This document shows positions 32,248-41,480 of a stretch of DNA of 64,000 nt, in pieces; the first letter of the stretch is position 1; each line of letters begins with the position of its first letter. Location of the stretch: contig CAYSOX010000006.1 in assembly GCA_964432825.1 (NCBI GenBank), positions 7,766 to 71,765 on the forward strand, written 5' to 3'. Below the pieces are notes generated by a model. It was not told the origin of the DNA and ran no database searches. It saw only the letters and a list, made by a program, of their open reading frames with translations. The translations under genes were made by a program, and so were the position numbers. The stretch is from UMGS1908 sp964432825 (GTDB taxonomy: Bacteria > Bacillota > Clostridia > Christensenellales > UBA1242).

Positions 32248-35200
32248 ATGGAAAAGAATTTTGTTCACTTGCATGTACATACAGAGTATAGTCTGTTAGA
32301 TGGTGCTGCTAGAATTGAAAAGTTGGTAAAGGTATGTAAAGAATATGGAATGCCAGCAGTAGCAATTACCGATCACGGAAATATGTATGGTGCAGTTACA
32401 ATGTTTGATGCTTGTACAAAAGCAGGAATTAAGCCAATTTTTGGTTGTGAATTTTATGTTGCGGACGATTTGCATGAAAGGTCGGCTAGAAGTAAAAATT
32501 CGCACCTTATTTTGCTTGCAAAAAATCGAACAGGGTATTTAAATCTTTGCGAATTAAATTCTATTGCTTTTAGAGATGGGTTTTATTACAAGCCTCGAAT
32601 AGATTACAAAACGCTTGAAAAGTATGCCGAAGGATTGGTATGCTTATCCGCTTGTATTGCGGGTGATGTTCCGCAATATATTTTGTCGCATCAATATGAA
32701 AAGGCGGAAGAGTTGATTCAATGGTTTAAAAATACTTTTGGTGAGGACTTTTATTTAGAAATTCAAAACCATGGAATGAGCGAAGAACAAGAAGTAAATA
32801 GAAAACTTAGAGAATATTCAAAAAAGTTTGATATAAAACTTGTTGCAACTAATGATGCACATTATATCTACCGTGAAGATGCGGTTGTTCAAGATGTTTT
32901 AATGTGTGTTCAAATGGGAAAAACTTTGGATGACCCAAATAGAATGAAATTCCCTTCGGATGAGTTTTATATTAAAACATATGACGAGATGGCAAAGGCT
33001 TTTCCAAACGATCTAGAAGCGCTTGATACCACGCTTGAGATTGCTGAAAAGTGTAACTATAGTTTCAAAGAAGACCATATTGATGAAAATAAGTATATGT
33101 TCCCTCCATTTATGCCTCCAAATGGATTGTCTTTCACCGATTATTTGTGGCAGTTGGTTGGTGCGGGTGTTCAAAAAAGGTATGGCGGATACACCCCTCA
33201 AATACGAGAAAGAATTGATAGAGAAATGGGCGTTATTGTAAAGCAAGGTTTTGCTCAATATTTCTTGACCGTTTGGGATTACATTAATGCTGCAAAAACT
33301 ATGGGTATTCCGGTGGGACCGGGGCGTGGTTCAGGTGCTGGGTCGGTTGTTGCATATTGTATAGGAATAACAAACATTGACCCGTTTAAGTTTGATTTGC
33401 TGTTTGAAAGATTTTTACATACCGAGCGTGTAACTGCGCCCGACTTTGATTGTGACTTTGCTGATGATAGAAGACAAGATATAATAGACTATGTAAGAAA
33501 TAAGTATGGAGCAGACAAGGTTGTAAAGATTGTAACCTTTGGAACTATGGCAGCAAAAAATGCTATTAAAGATGTAGGTAGAGTTTTGGGTGTTCCATAC
33601 AGCGAAACGGATAAAGTTACAAAAAATATACCAAACCTTCCTGCAAAGCATCACGATGTTATACAAAAGGCTTTTGGGTTTTATCATCCAAAAGAGGGAG
33701 ATAAAGATTTTGGAACGGATTATGCTGTACCCGAACTTGTCGAATTGTATAATGGCAATTCTGATATAAAAAGGGTTGTAGATATCGCTATGAAACTTGA
33801 GGGAATGCCTAGACAGTGTTCCACTCACGCATGTGGAGTGTTGATTGCTTGCGATAGTGTGGATAAGTTTATGCCAATTAGTAGGAATGGCGAAGACTTA
33901 ACTACACAATATAGTATGACCGATATTGAAAGACTTGGTCATCTAAAAATGGACTTTTTGGGACTTAGAAACTTAAATGATATTTCCAAAGCTATTCAAT
34001 ATGTAAAAGAAAATTATGGTGTAGAATTGGATTTTGATAAAATGGGTTATGACGACCCCGGAGTTTATAAATTGCTTTCAAGTGGAAACACAAAGGCGAT
34101 TTTCCAAGTTGAAAGTGGTGGATTTCAAAAGTTCTTAAAAGAATTGAAACCAACCAGTATTGAAGATATTACCGCGGGAGTGTCTTTATACAGACCGGGT
34201 CCAATGGATAGTATCCCAAGATATGTCCACAATAAGCACAACCCTCAAGATGTAACCTATGACCACCCTATACTTGAACCTATCTTAAATGTAACTTACG
34301 GATGTATTGTTTATCAAGAGCAAGTTATGAGAATTGTTCAAGATATGGCGGGGTACACACTAGGTCAAGCCGATATGGTTAGGCGTATGATGGGTAAAAA
34401 GAAACTTGAAGCGATGCAGAAAGAAAAGGCAGTATTTTTGTTTGGTAAGCCTGCAGAAAATGGTAAGCCTGCAATAGATGGTGCAATTAAGCGAGGTGTA
34501 AAACAAGAAGTTGCGGAAAAGATTTGGGGAGAAATGGAAAGTTTTGCAAGTTACGCCTTTAATAAGTCGCACGCGGCTGCGTATTCAATAATCACATACG
34601 AAACAGCATATTTGAAAAATTATTATGAGGCTGAATTTTTGACGGCGGTTTTAAACAACCGAATCACAAATGCGGATGAAATAAAAAATTATATCAATCA
34701 TGCAAAAGACGAAAAAATTAAAGTTTTGCCACCCGATGTAAATAAAAGTAAGACCTATTTTAGTGTTAAAAATAATGAAATTAGATTTGGGCTTGCTGCA
34801 CTTAAAGGAATTGGCGAATCCATGTGTGACCAAATTGTTGCTGAAAGAGATAAAAATGGTGAATACAAAAACTTCGGGGACTTTTTGAGTAGATGTTATC
34901 AATTTGGTGTTAATAAAAGAGTTCTAGAAAGTATGATTTTTTCGGGAGCGTTTGACTGCTTTGGAATAAATAGGTCAAGTTTGTATGCCGTTTATGACCA
35001 AGCATTAAAACAAGTCAGCGATGTAAAAAAGAAAACGAGTGATGGTCAAATTTCATTGTTTAGCGACGATGAGATTGTGGATATAACTTATCCAAAATTA
35101 GAAGAGTATGATAATTTCCAAAAATTAAATAAAGAAAAGGAAATTATTGGTATTTATATATCTGGACACCCTTTGGATGCATATAGAGATAAGTTTGAAC

Positions 35201-35823
35201 AATTCAGTTTTAATTCATCATTGTTCGAACCTGTAGAAAGTGAAAATACCGAAGAAGAAATTTCCGATGAAACAGTCGACTCAAAAGTTGAGTATGGCAT
35301 AGCCGACGGCACAAAGATTGTTGGCGGGGGCGTGATTACCGAAATTCGAAAGTCTTATACTAAAGTTGGAAACAAGGCTATGGCTATAATTGAAGTTGAA
35401 GATTTGTACGGCTCATATTCCGTTATGGTATTCAATAAGTTATACGAGCAAATAAAATACGATTTGCAAACAAATAAGATTGTGACTATTACGGGTAAAG
35501 TTAATATCCGTGAGGGCGAAAGACCAATTATAGTTTCTGAAAAAATTGAATTTTGGAATCAAGAAATTAAATCAACATTGAAAAAACAAATAGAAGAGGA
35601 GACAAATTCAGTTGCCGAAAAATTATATTTGAAATATAATATAGAAGACCAAGCATTAAATGACGAAGTTTTGGGAATTCTTTCTATGAAAGATGGTAAG
35701 GTTCCGGTTTTCGTTCAAAGTAATGGAAAAATGTATAATATGAATGTTTCGGTTACTCCAACAACCGCAATTCTTGCTGAACTTACTGCGGTTTTAGGTG
35801 TTCAAAATATTAAATTAAAATAG
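32248..35823 (+). CDS. dnaE: DNA polymerase III alpha subunit (DnaE)
   Basis: Replicative polymerase subunit of the C family. The N-terminal PHP domain starts HLHVHTEYSLLDGAARI. The polymerase core has GPGRGSGAGSVVAYC and the catalytic aspartates in PDFDCDFADDRR. The finger region VYQEQVMRIVQDMAGYTLG and SFNKSHAAAY-like (YAFNKSHAAAYS) motifs are present. A C-terminal OB fold follows (GGGVITEIRKSYTK, about residue 1030). 1191 aa. Start ATG behind AAGGAG. It sits between whiA and pfkA, a common Firmicutes order. Confidence 0.95.
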   Translation: MEKNFVHLHVHTEYSLLDGAARIEKLVKVCKEYGMPAVAITDHGNMYGAVTMFDACTKAGIKPIFGCEFYVADDLHERSARSKNSHLILLAKNRTGYLNLCELNSIAFRDGFYYKPRIDYKTLEKYAEGLVCLSACIAGDVPQYILSHQYEKAEELIQWFKNTFGEDFYLEIQNHGMSEEQEVNRKLREYSKKFDIKLVATNDAHYIYREDAVVQDVLMCVQMGKTLDDPNRMKFPSDEFYIKTYDEMAKAFPNDLEALDTTLEIAEKCNYSFKEDHIDENKYMFPPFMPPNGLSFTDYLWQLVGAGVQKRYGGYTPQIRERIDREMGVIVKQGFAQYFLTVWDYINAAKTMGIPVGPGRGSGAGSVVAYCIGITNIDPFKFDLLFERFLHTERVTAPDFDCDFADDRRQDIIDYVRNKYGADKVVKIVTFGTMAAKNAIKDVGRVLGVPYSETDKVTKNIPNLPAKHHDVIQKAFGFYHPKEGDKDFGTDYAVPELVELYNGNSDIKRVVDIAMKLEGMPRQCSTHACGVLIACDSVDKFMPISRNGEDLTTQYSMTDIERLGHLKMDFLGLRNLNDISKAIQYVKENYGVELDFDKMGYDDPGVYKLLSSGNTKAIFQVESGGFQKFLKELKPTSIEDITAGVSLYRPGPMDSIPRYVHNKHNPQDVTYDHPILEPILNVTYGCIVYQEQVMRIVQDMAGYTLGQADMVRRMMGKKKLEAMQKEKAVFLFGKPAENGKPAIDGAIKRGVKQEVAEKIWGEMESFASYAFNKSHAAAYSIITYETAYLKNYYEAEFLTAVLNNRITNADEIKNYINHAKDEKIKVLPPDVNKSKTYFSVKNNEIRFGLAALKGIGESMCDQIVAERDKNGEYKNFGDFLSRCYQFGVNKRVLESMIFSGAFDCFGINRSSLYAVYDQALKQVSDVKKKTSDGQISLFSDDEIVDITYPKLEEYDNFQKLNKEKEIIGIYISGHPLDAYRDKFEQFSFNSSLFEPVESENTEEEISDETVDSKVEYGIADGTKIVGGGVITEIRKSYTKVGNKAMAIIEVEDLYGSYSVMVFNKLYEQIKYDLQTNKIVTITGKVNIREGERPIIVSEKIEFWNQEIKSTLKKQIEEETNSVAEKLYLKYNIEDQALNDEVLGILSMKDGKVPVFVQSNGKMYNMNVSVTPTTAILAELTAVLGVQNIKLK

Positions 35824-35832
35824 GAGAAAAAT

Positions 35833-36792
35833 ATGAAAAAAATTGCACTATTGACAAGCGGTGGAGATGCTCCTGGTATGAATGCATGCATTCGTGCTGT
35901 TGTTCGTGCTGGAATTGCAAATGGATACGAGGTTATAGGAGTGTTATGTGGTTATCAAGGATTGATTGACCAAAATTATGTTAAACTTGGACTTCGTGAT
36001 GTGGGAAATATAATTCAAACAGGCGGAACTATGCTAAGAACTTCAAGATGTGAAGAGTTTATGCAAGAAAAAGGTTTCAAAAAAGCGGTTGAAAATTGTA
36101 AGAAAGCAAACTTTGAAGCAATTATTATAATTGGAGGCAATGGCAGTTTGACGGGGGCGGTGGAACTTGCAAAAGCAGGAGTTAATGTTATTGGAATACC
36201 GGGAACTATTGATAATGATTTAGGCTACACCGATTTCACTTTGGGGTTTGATACTGCGGTCAATACAGTTACCAACCTTTTAAACAATGTTAGAGATACT
36301 TCGGCTTCGCACGATAGGGTATGTGTTGTTGAGGTTATGGGAAGAAAGTGTGGAGATATTGCATTGTTTTCGGGAATGAGTGCGGGTGCGGAAGTTGTTT
36401 TGATTCCAGAAGTTAAGGTTCCTATGGAGGATGTGTATTCAAAATTGACAAATAGTGCAAAAACCGGTAAAAGGAGTTCAATTGTTGTTGTTGCAGAAGG
36501 TGTTACAACTGCGGGTGAGGTTGCAAAAATGATTCAAACAAATACCGGACTTGAAAGTAAAGCCGTTGTTTTAGGACATTTGCAACGCGGTGGAAGTCCT
36601 AGTATGGCGGATAGAGTTTTTGCCAGCAGGCTTGGAGTTTCGGCGGTAGAGAGTATCAAAAATGGTATTTTTAATATCGCAATAGGCACAAAAGATAATA
36701 AAATTATTAATTTAGGCATAGAAGATGCAATAAAAGTTAAAAATGTATTTGACGAATTTGATTACAAAATAAATAGCATTATATCAATATAA
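35833..36792 (+). CDS. pfkA: 6-phosphofructokinase
   Basis: Phosphorylates fructose-6-phosphate to fructose-1,6-bisphosphate. 319 aa. Present: TSGGDAPGMNACIRAVVR, the catalytic PGTIDND, VVEVMGRKCGD and LGHLQRGGSPS. The nucleotide-binding motif reads IGGNGS where most bacterial enzymes have GGDGS: the Asp that holds Mg (D103 in E. coli numbering) is Asn. Gly at the next position fits an ATP rather than pyrophosphate donor. Ribosome site AGGAG. The TPR gene follows after 17 nt. Confidence 0.92.
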   Translation: MKKIALLTSGGDAPGMNACIRAVVRAGIANGYEVIGVLCGYQGLIDQNYVKLGLRDVGNIIQTGGTMLRTSRCEEFMQEKGFKKAVENCKKANFEAIIIIGGNGSLTGAVELAKAGVNVIGIPGTIDNDLGYTDFTLGFDTAVNTVTNLLNNVRDTSASHDRVCVVEVMGRKCGDIALFSGMSAGAEVVLIPEVKVPMEDVYSKLTNSAKTGKRSSIVVVAEGVTTAGEVAKMIQTNTGLESKAVVLGHLQRGGSPSMADRVFASRLGVSAVESIKNGIFNIAIGTKDNKIINLGIEDAIKVKNVFDEFDYKINSIISI

Positions 36793-36809
36793 TAAAGGAA
36801 AGTTTAGTT

Positions 36810-38618
36810 GTGGCAGATGATAAAATATTTACAATTAACACCCAAAAGAGTATGGTGGATTGTGAAAATGCTTTTAAATCAAAAGATATAGTAAAGGCTT
36901 TTTCAATATATAACGATTTGAATATTGAAGACCAAAGGATGTTGCTTCCGCAAGTAGCATCCTTTTATGCATCAGTTATGAATGCCTATTATGAATATGG
37001 TTGTTTGATGCGTATGATTGCCTATCCAAAATCGCACCATGTCGACCCATTAACAATTTTAAGTAGAATTTCAAAATTTATGGTTCCGCTAGCGGGAGAG
37101 AATTATTTGGATTATTACCAAAAATTGGTGGAAAAAAATTTTGGTGTGAAATTTGATATTCCGTTATCTCCTAAAAAACTTATGGATATGTTAACCGAAA
37201 AGCAGGATGAAAAGAAAAAGCCCTTCAAATTGATTTTTGGTGATGACGGTGGCGAGTATTATTATAAGCAAGCAATAGAGTGTATGTCTTGTGGGGATAC
37301 TTCGGGTGCAAAGGCAAATTTAAAGCAAATTAAAAAAGAGGATAGTTTTTATTTGGATGCACAAAAATATCTTGCTTTCATTTTGCAAACCGAGGGGCAT
37401 CCAGCGGGTGCTATAAAGTTTTTAAAACGGGTTATAAAAGAAAATCCAAATGATAAAGAAGCCTTGAAGCGAATAGAAAGTATTGTAAGGGATTATAATG
37501 AATTGGCAGATGATGTTCAAGATTTTTTACTCTCTCAAAAGTTTAGTGAGGATAATACCGAAGCGAATATTTTAATTGCAAAAATTTTAATGGATAAAAA
37601 AGAATGGCATAAAGCAATTGAATCGCTGGAAAAAGTAAAAGATATAAATATGTATAGCGAGTTCTATTTAAAACTTTTGTCGGATGCATATTTAGAAGTG
37701 GGTGAAATTGAAAAATGTAAAAACATCTTAAAAAGTATTATGATTATTTACCCTAAAAATGTCCGTGCAAGATACCGATTGAAATCGTTAGAACTTGGCA
37801 AAAGTAAAGGTGTTAACAATGATGGCGATTATAGTGAAGTAAAACAAATGACCATAGAGGCAAATAATTTTTTAGAGGAAACAACCGAAGAGAACTTTAG
37901 AAAATTAAACTTGACAGAACTTGTGTATTATTTTAGAACAATATGTTATTATGGTAACGATTTGAATTTTAAAAAGGCATGTCTTATTATGTTAAGTGTT
38001 CCAAAAATGCGTGAGGTGTTATTAGATTCTTTATTGGAAATTGAAACAAACGAAAAACAAAAAGAAATAATTTTTAGCACTTTGGTACAATTAAAATTGG
38101 TAGATAAGGTTAATGTGTTAATTTTTGGCAAGTTAAAGACGGTGTTTGTTAAATACCCTAAAAACCTATTTAATGATAAATACACAAAAGAATTAATAAA
38201 AAACACAAGTGTGGTTAGAGGTAAAGATGCTTCGTGGCAACTTTATGTAGCAAATGCATATTCTCAAGCATTGACCGTACGGGTGTTTGATGAGGGAAAA
38301 TTGTCATCCTTTCATAAAAATGCAGAAATAGTGGTCGATGGACTTTCAAAATTAAGCGAAGAACAAAAAATGTTATTTGGAAATTTGGATAATCTAGTTT
38401 TTGCGATGTGTCTTGCAGATGATGAAAAATATTTGTTTAGAAAAACATCTTTTGTTTCAATCAACCGAAGTGTCAGACAGACAATTCATTTATATATACA
38501 TATGTTTAAGGGTGATTATGACAATTTAAAAGATGAAGTAGGGGATAATGTAGAAAAAAATATAAATAATATTATTGATAATAAAATAGACAACAATACA
38601 GATAACGACAATGATTAA
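36810..38618 (+). CDS. Tetratricopeptide-repeat protein, function unknown
   Basis: 602 aa. TPR-like helix pairs at about residues 150-220 (LAFILQTEGHPAGAIKFLKR) and 245-330 (DAYLEVGEIEKCKNILKS). The N-terminal 140 residues (a long run with Tyr-rich helices) and the C-terminal half have no recognised domain. No signal peptide. It starts with GTG, about 10 nt after AAAGGA. It is the last gene of the whiA-dnaE-pfkA run and ends in a low-complexity Asn/Asp tail before a strong terminator. Confidence 0.75.
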   Translation: MADDKIFTINTQKSMVDCENAFKSKDIVKAFSIYNDLNIEDQRMLLPQVASFYASVMNAYYEYGCLMRMIAYPKSHHVDPLTILSRISKFMVPLAGENYLDYYQKLVEKNFGVKFDIPLSPKKLMDMLTEKQDEKKKPFKLIFGDDGGEYYYKQAIECMSCGDTSGAKANLKQIKKEDSFYLDAQKYLAFILQTEGHPAGAIKFLKRVIKENPNDKEALKRIESIVRDYNELADDVQDFLLSQKFSEDNTEANILIAKILMDKKEWHKAIESLEKVKDINMYSEFYLKLLSDAYLEVGEIEKCKNILKSIMIIYPKNVRARYRLKSLELGKSKGVNNDGDYSEVKQMTIEANNFLEETTEENFRKLNLTELVYYFRTICYYGNDLNFKKACLIMLSVPKMREVLLDSLLEIETNEKQKEIIFSTLVQLKLVDKVNVLIFGKLKTVFVKYPKNLFNDKYTKELIKNTSVVRGKDASWQLYVANAYSQALTVRVFDEGKLSSFHKNAEIVVDGLSKLSEEQKMLFGNLDNLVFAMCLADDEKYLFRKTSFVSINRSVRQTIHLYIHMFKGDYDNLKDEVGDNVEKNINNIIDNKIDNNTDNDND

Positions 38619-38629
38619 TTTTTTTTAAT

Positions 38630-38672
38630 AAGCCCGTTGATTGAGGTTTAAAAACTTCTTCAACGGGCTTTT
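38630..38672 (+). terminator. Rho-independent terminator of the dnaE-pfkA-TPR operon
   Basis: AAGCCCGTTGA (38630-38640) pairs perfectly with TCAACGGGCTT (38660-38670), followed by TT. Confidence 0.88.
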
Positions 38673-38696
38673 ATATAAAAACTTTATAAAATAAAA

Positions 38697-38766
38697 AAAT
38701 CGACCTTAATCATTTTTTTAATATAACTATAAAAGGTTATATTCAAATTTTGATTAAAATCGATTT
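38697..38766. repeat. 70-bp nested inverted repeat
   Basis: Outer arms AAATCGACCTTAATCA (38697-38712) and TGATTAAAATCGATTT (38751-38766) match at 14 of 16 positions. An inner perfect hairpin AATATAAC/GTTATATT sits at 38720-38743. The symmetry suits a two-way terminator between converging genes or a miniature mobile element. Confidence 0.7.
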
Positions 38767-38992
38767 GTTTAATAATTATTTAAAATATTCTATGTGATGA
38801 AAAGATTAAACAAGTTAAACTTTTAAGTTGCTACTTAAACTCTAAATGGTAACCTAGGCATCACAGTTTAATTACCAGCGGCTCCATAAATGTATCGCAC
38901 GACGGTGCAAAATCTTAGGACTTTTGATAATTTAAATAATTAGAATAAATATTTAAATATTTATTCGATTTGGTGACAAGTTGCAAATTCGT

Positions 38993-39994
38993 CTACTTAT
39001 TGCAAGCGGTGTAAACCTCAACGGCTAATGCTACAGTTGCGCCAACCATAGGGTTGTTTCCCATTCCAATAAATCCCATCATATCAACATGGGCAGGAAC
39101 GGAAGAACTTCCAGCAAATTGAGCGTCACTATGCATTCTACCCATTGTGTCAGTCATACCATAACTTGCAGGTCCTGCTGCGACATTGTCTGGGTGAAGG
39201 GTTCTACCTGTGCCACCACCACTAGCAACACTAAAGTATTTTTTGCCATTTTCATAAGACCATTTTTTATATGTTCCAGCAACTGGATGTTGGAATCTTG
39301 TAGGGTTTGTAGAGTTTCCGGTGATAGAAACATCAACTTTTTCGGCAATCATTATTGCTACACCTTCTGAAACATCGTCGGCACCATATACTTTAACATT
39401 AGCGCGTTCGCCGTTGCTGAATGGGATGGTCTTAACAACTTTTAGTTCTCCAGTTGAATAATTGTATTCGGTTTGAACATAAGTAAACCCATTTATTCTT
39501 GAAATTATATAAGCAGCGTCTTTTCCTAGTCCGTTTAAGATAACTCTTAGTGGGCTTTTTCTTGCTTTATTTGCTTTAAGTGCAATTCCGATGGCACCTT
39601 CAGCGGCTGCGAAACTTTCGTGACCAGCAAGGAAGCAGAAGCAGTCACATTTTTCATCCAAAAGCATTGCTCCAAGATTTCCGTGACCTAAGCCAACCTT
39701 TCTAGAGTCTGCAACAGAGCCCGGAACACAAAAGGCTTGAAGACCAACACCAATTAGGCTTGATGCTTCACTTGCAGTTTTAGGTTTTTGGGTTAGTGCT
39801 AGTGCAGTTCCTGCGGTGTATGCCCATACGGCATTTTCAAAACAAATTTGTTGAACGCCTTTAACGATTTTGTCGGGGTCGATGCCGTGTTGTAAGCAAA
39901 TTTCACGACAATTTTCAAGCGAACCTAAATTATATTTTTTCAAGAAAGCATTAATAGAAGACTCTCTTTTTTCTTTTCCTTCAAATTCTACCAT
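38993..39994 (-). CDS. GGGtGRT protein (glycine-rich SFCGS family)
   Basis: The C-terminal part carries the name-giving SVASGGGTGRTLHPDN and a Gly/Met-rich stretch (MGFIGMGNNPMVGATVALA). 333 aa. I chose the ATG at 39994, 7 nt after AGGAGG, over the TTG at 40000. It lies directly after an IscU-like gene with only a few bases between them, a pairing I associate with this family. The biochemical role is not established. Confidence 0.8.
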   Translation of the reverse strand: MVEFEGKEKRESSINAFLKKYNLGSLENCREICLQHGIDPDKIVKGVQQICFENAVWAYTAGTALALTQKPKTASEASSLIGVGLQAFCVPGSVADSRKVGLGHGNLGAMLLDEKCDCFCFLAGHESFAAAEGAIGIALKANKARKSPLRVILNGLGKDAAYIISRINGFTYVQTEYNYSTGELKVVKTIPFSNGERANVKVYGADDVSEGVAIMIAEKVDVSITGNSTNPTRFQHPVAGTYKKWSYENGKKYFSVASGGGTGRTLHPDNVAAGPASYGMTDTMGRMHSDAQFAGSSSVPAHVDMMGFIGMGNNPMVGATVALAVEVYTACNK

Positions 39995-40005
39995 TGTCAA
40001 ACCTC

Positions 40006-40698
40006 CTATTCCTTTCTAGGGTCGATAACTTTAACGGCGTCAGCCATTCGACCATAAGATTTTGTATATTTTTTGATTGCTTCATTTGGCTCAATCCCGT
40101 TTCGGATTTCTTCCATAGCCTTACCAATAGAAATATATTCATAACCTATAATTTCATTGTTTTTGTCTAGGCCGATTTTTGAAACATAACCTTCAGCAAT
40201 GTTTAAATATCTTGAGCCTTTTGCTTTTGTTCCATACATTGTGCCAACTTGACTGGTTAAGCCTTTTCCAAGGTCATCAAGGCCTGCACCAATTTCTAGT
40301 CCGTTTTCTGAAAAAGCAGATTGAGTTCTGCCATAAACTATTTGCAAAAATAGTTCACGCATAGCAACATTTATTGCATCGCAAACAAGGTCGGTATTTA
40401 ATGCTTCAAGTAGAGTTTTTCCTGGTAAAATTTCAGATGCCATAGCAGCCGAGTGGGTCATACCCGAGCAACCAATGGTTTCGACTAGTGCTTCTTCGAT
40501 TATTCCATCCTTAACATTTAGGGTTAGTTTGCATGCACCTTGTTGTGGGGCACAGGCACCAACACCATGAGTTAAACCAGAAATATCTTTAATTTCTTTT
40601 GAATGTATCCATTTGCCTTCTTCAGGAATAGGTGCATTGTTATGTCTTGCGCCTAATGTAACTGGACACATATTGTTAATGTGAGTTGAGTATTGCAT
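40006..40698 (-). CDS. IscU/NifU-N-like iron-sulfur scaffold protein paired with GGGtGRT
   Basis: ETIGCSGMTHSAAMASEILP and GKTLLEAL resemble the IscU block 'GCGAAIASSSL..E...GKTLDEA', and further Cys occur in GACAPQQGACK and DLVCDAIN, enough for metal or cluster binding. 230 aa, longer than IscU, with an extra C-terminal region. Its stop codon overlaps the ribosome site of the next gene, so the two are translationally linked. A divergent promoter (40731-40760) precedes it. Confidence 0.65.
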   Translation of the reverse strand: MQYSTHINNMCPVTLGARHNNAPIPEEGKWIHSKEIKDISGLTHGVGACAPQQGACKLTLNVKDGIIEEALVETIGCSGMTHSAAMASEILPGKTLLEALNTDLVCDAINVAMRELFLQIVYGRTQSAFSENGLEIGAGLDDLGKGLTSQVGTMYGTKAKGSRYLNIAEGYVSKIGLDKNNEIIGYEYISIGKAMEEIRNGIEPNEAIKKYTKSYGRMADAVKVIDPRKE

Positions 40699-40730
40699 TT
40701 TTTTCTCCTTTATTAAATTTGTACTATTTT

Positions 40731-40760
40731 ATTATATCACAACAAAATCTTCATAGTAAA
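40731..40760 (-). promoter_or_regulatory. Promoter for the IscU-like/GGGtGRT operon
   Basis: Minus strand: TTTACT (40760-40755), 18-bp spacer, TATAAT (40736-40731), about 33 nt before the ATG. Divergent from the yigZ promoter. Confidence 0.65.
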
Positions 40761-40770
40761 CTAAAACTAT

Positions 40771-40799
40771 TTGATTTTTTAGTTTATTTATGGTAATAT
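40771..40799 (+). promoter_or_regulatory. Promoter for yigZ-recX-acpS
   Basis: TTGATT (40771-40776), 17-bp spacer, TAATAT (40794-40799), about 35 nt before the ATG at 40834. Confidence 0.6.
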
Positions 40800-40833
40800 T
40801 TCATTAGAGTAAGGTTTAAGGGTGGAATTTTTA

Positions 40834-41475
40834 ATGTCACAAGGAAGAAATTATTTTGTTGTTGCAAATGAAGTTTGTGTAGAATTTGATGAAAAAGGTT
40901 CTAGGTTTTTAGGGTATTCAAAGTTTGTTCGGACAGAAGAGCAAGTTAATGAATTTTTGGCACTTGTTAAGTCTGCACATCCTCAAGCAACCCATATTTG
41001 CTATGCATACATTTTGGGGCAAAATGGAGAAATTTCTAAAAATAACGATAATGGTGAGCCGGCAGGCACGGCGGGTGTTCCGATAGTAGAGGCTATAAGA
41101 AAGAAAAATTTAACCAACACACTTATTGTGGTTGTTAGATATTTTGGTGGCAAAGAACTTGGCACCAATGGTCTTTATAAAGCATATTTTACAACTGCTT
41201 TAAACACCTTAAATGAAGCAAGTTATTATGTTATGAATGAGTGTATAGTTTATGAGTTTAGTTTTAACTATAACGAGTTTTCAAAGACGGGTGCATATTT
41301 TAGAGATAATAACATACCAATAATAAAAATAGATTACCGTGATGTTGTTCACGCCGAGGTTGCTATTCCGCTAGCAAAAGAACAAGTGGTTTTTAGTGAA
41401 TTGAAGATGATGCTTGGTGGCAAAATTATAAACAACAAACTTAGGAGTGCGTTTTTTAGATTCAACGCAAAGTAA
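40834..41475 (+). CDS. yigZ: YigZ/IMPACT family protein
   Basis: The family block is clear: NDNGEPAGTAGVPIVEAI and VVVRYFGGKELGTNGLYKAY. The N-terminal IMPACT fold and a C-terminal ferredoxin-like part give about 213 aa. The eukaryotic relatives affect translational control; the bacterial role is unclear. I chose the ATG at 40834 with AAGGG about 9-12 nt upstream; a GTG at 40822 is possible. recX follows after 5 nt. Confidence 0.88.
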   Translation: MSQGRNYFVVANEVCVEFDEKGSRFLGYSKFVRTEEQVNEFLALVKSAHPQATHICYAYILGQNGEISKNNDNGEPAGTAGVPIVEAIRKKNLTNTLIVVVRYFGGKELGTNGLYKAYFTTALNTLNEASYYVMNECIVYEFSFNYNEFSKTGAYFRDNNIPIIKIDYRDVVHAEVAIPLAKEQVVFSELKMMLGGKIINNKLRSAFFRFNAK

Positions 41476-41480
41476 AAAGT

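Larger units (their letters stand above)
38619..38992. other. Convergent intergenic region, 374 bp
   Basis: Between the TPR gene (plus) and the GGGtGRT gene (minus). It contains a strong terminator, a large nested inverted repeat and, near 38900, a short stretch similar to the dispersed repeat core. No gene. Confidence 0.6.
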
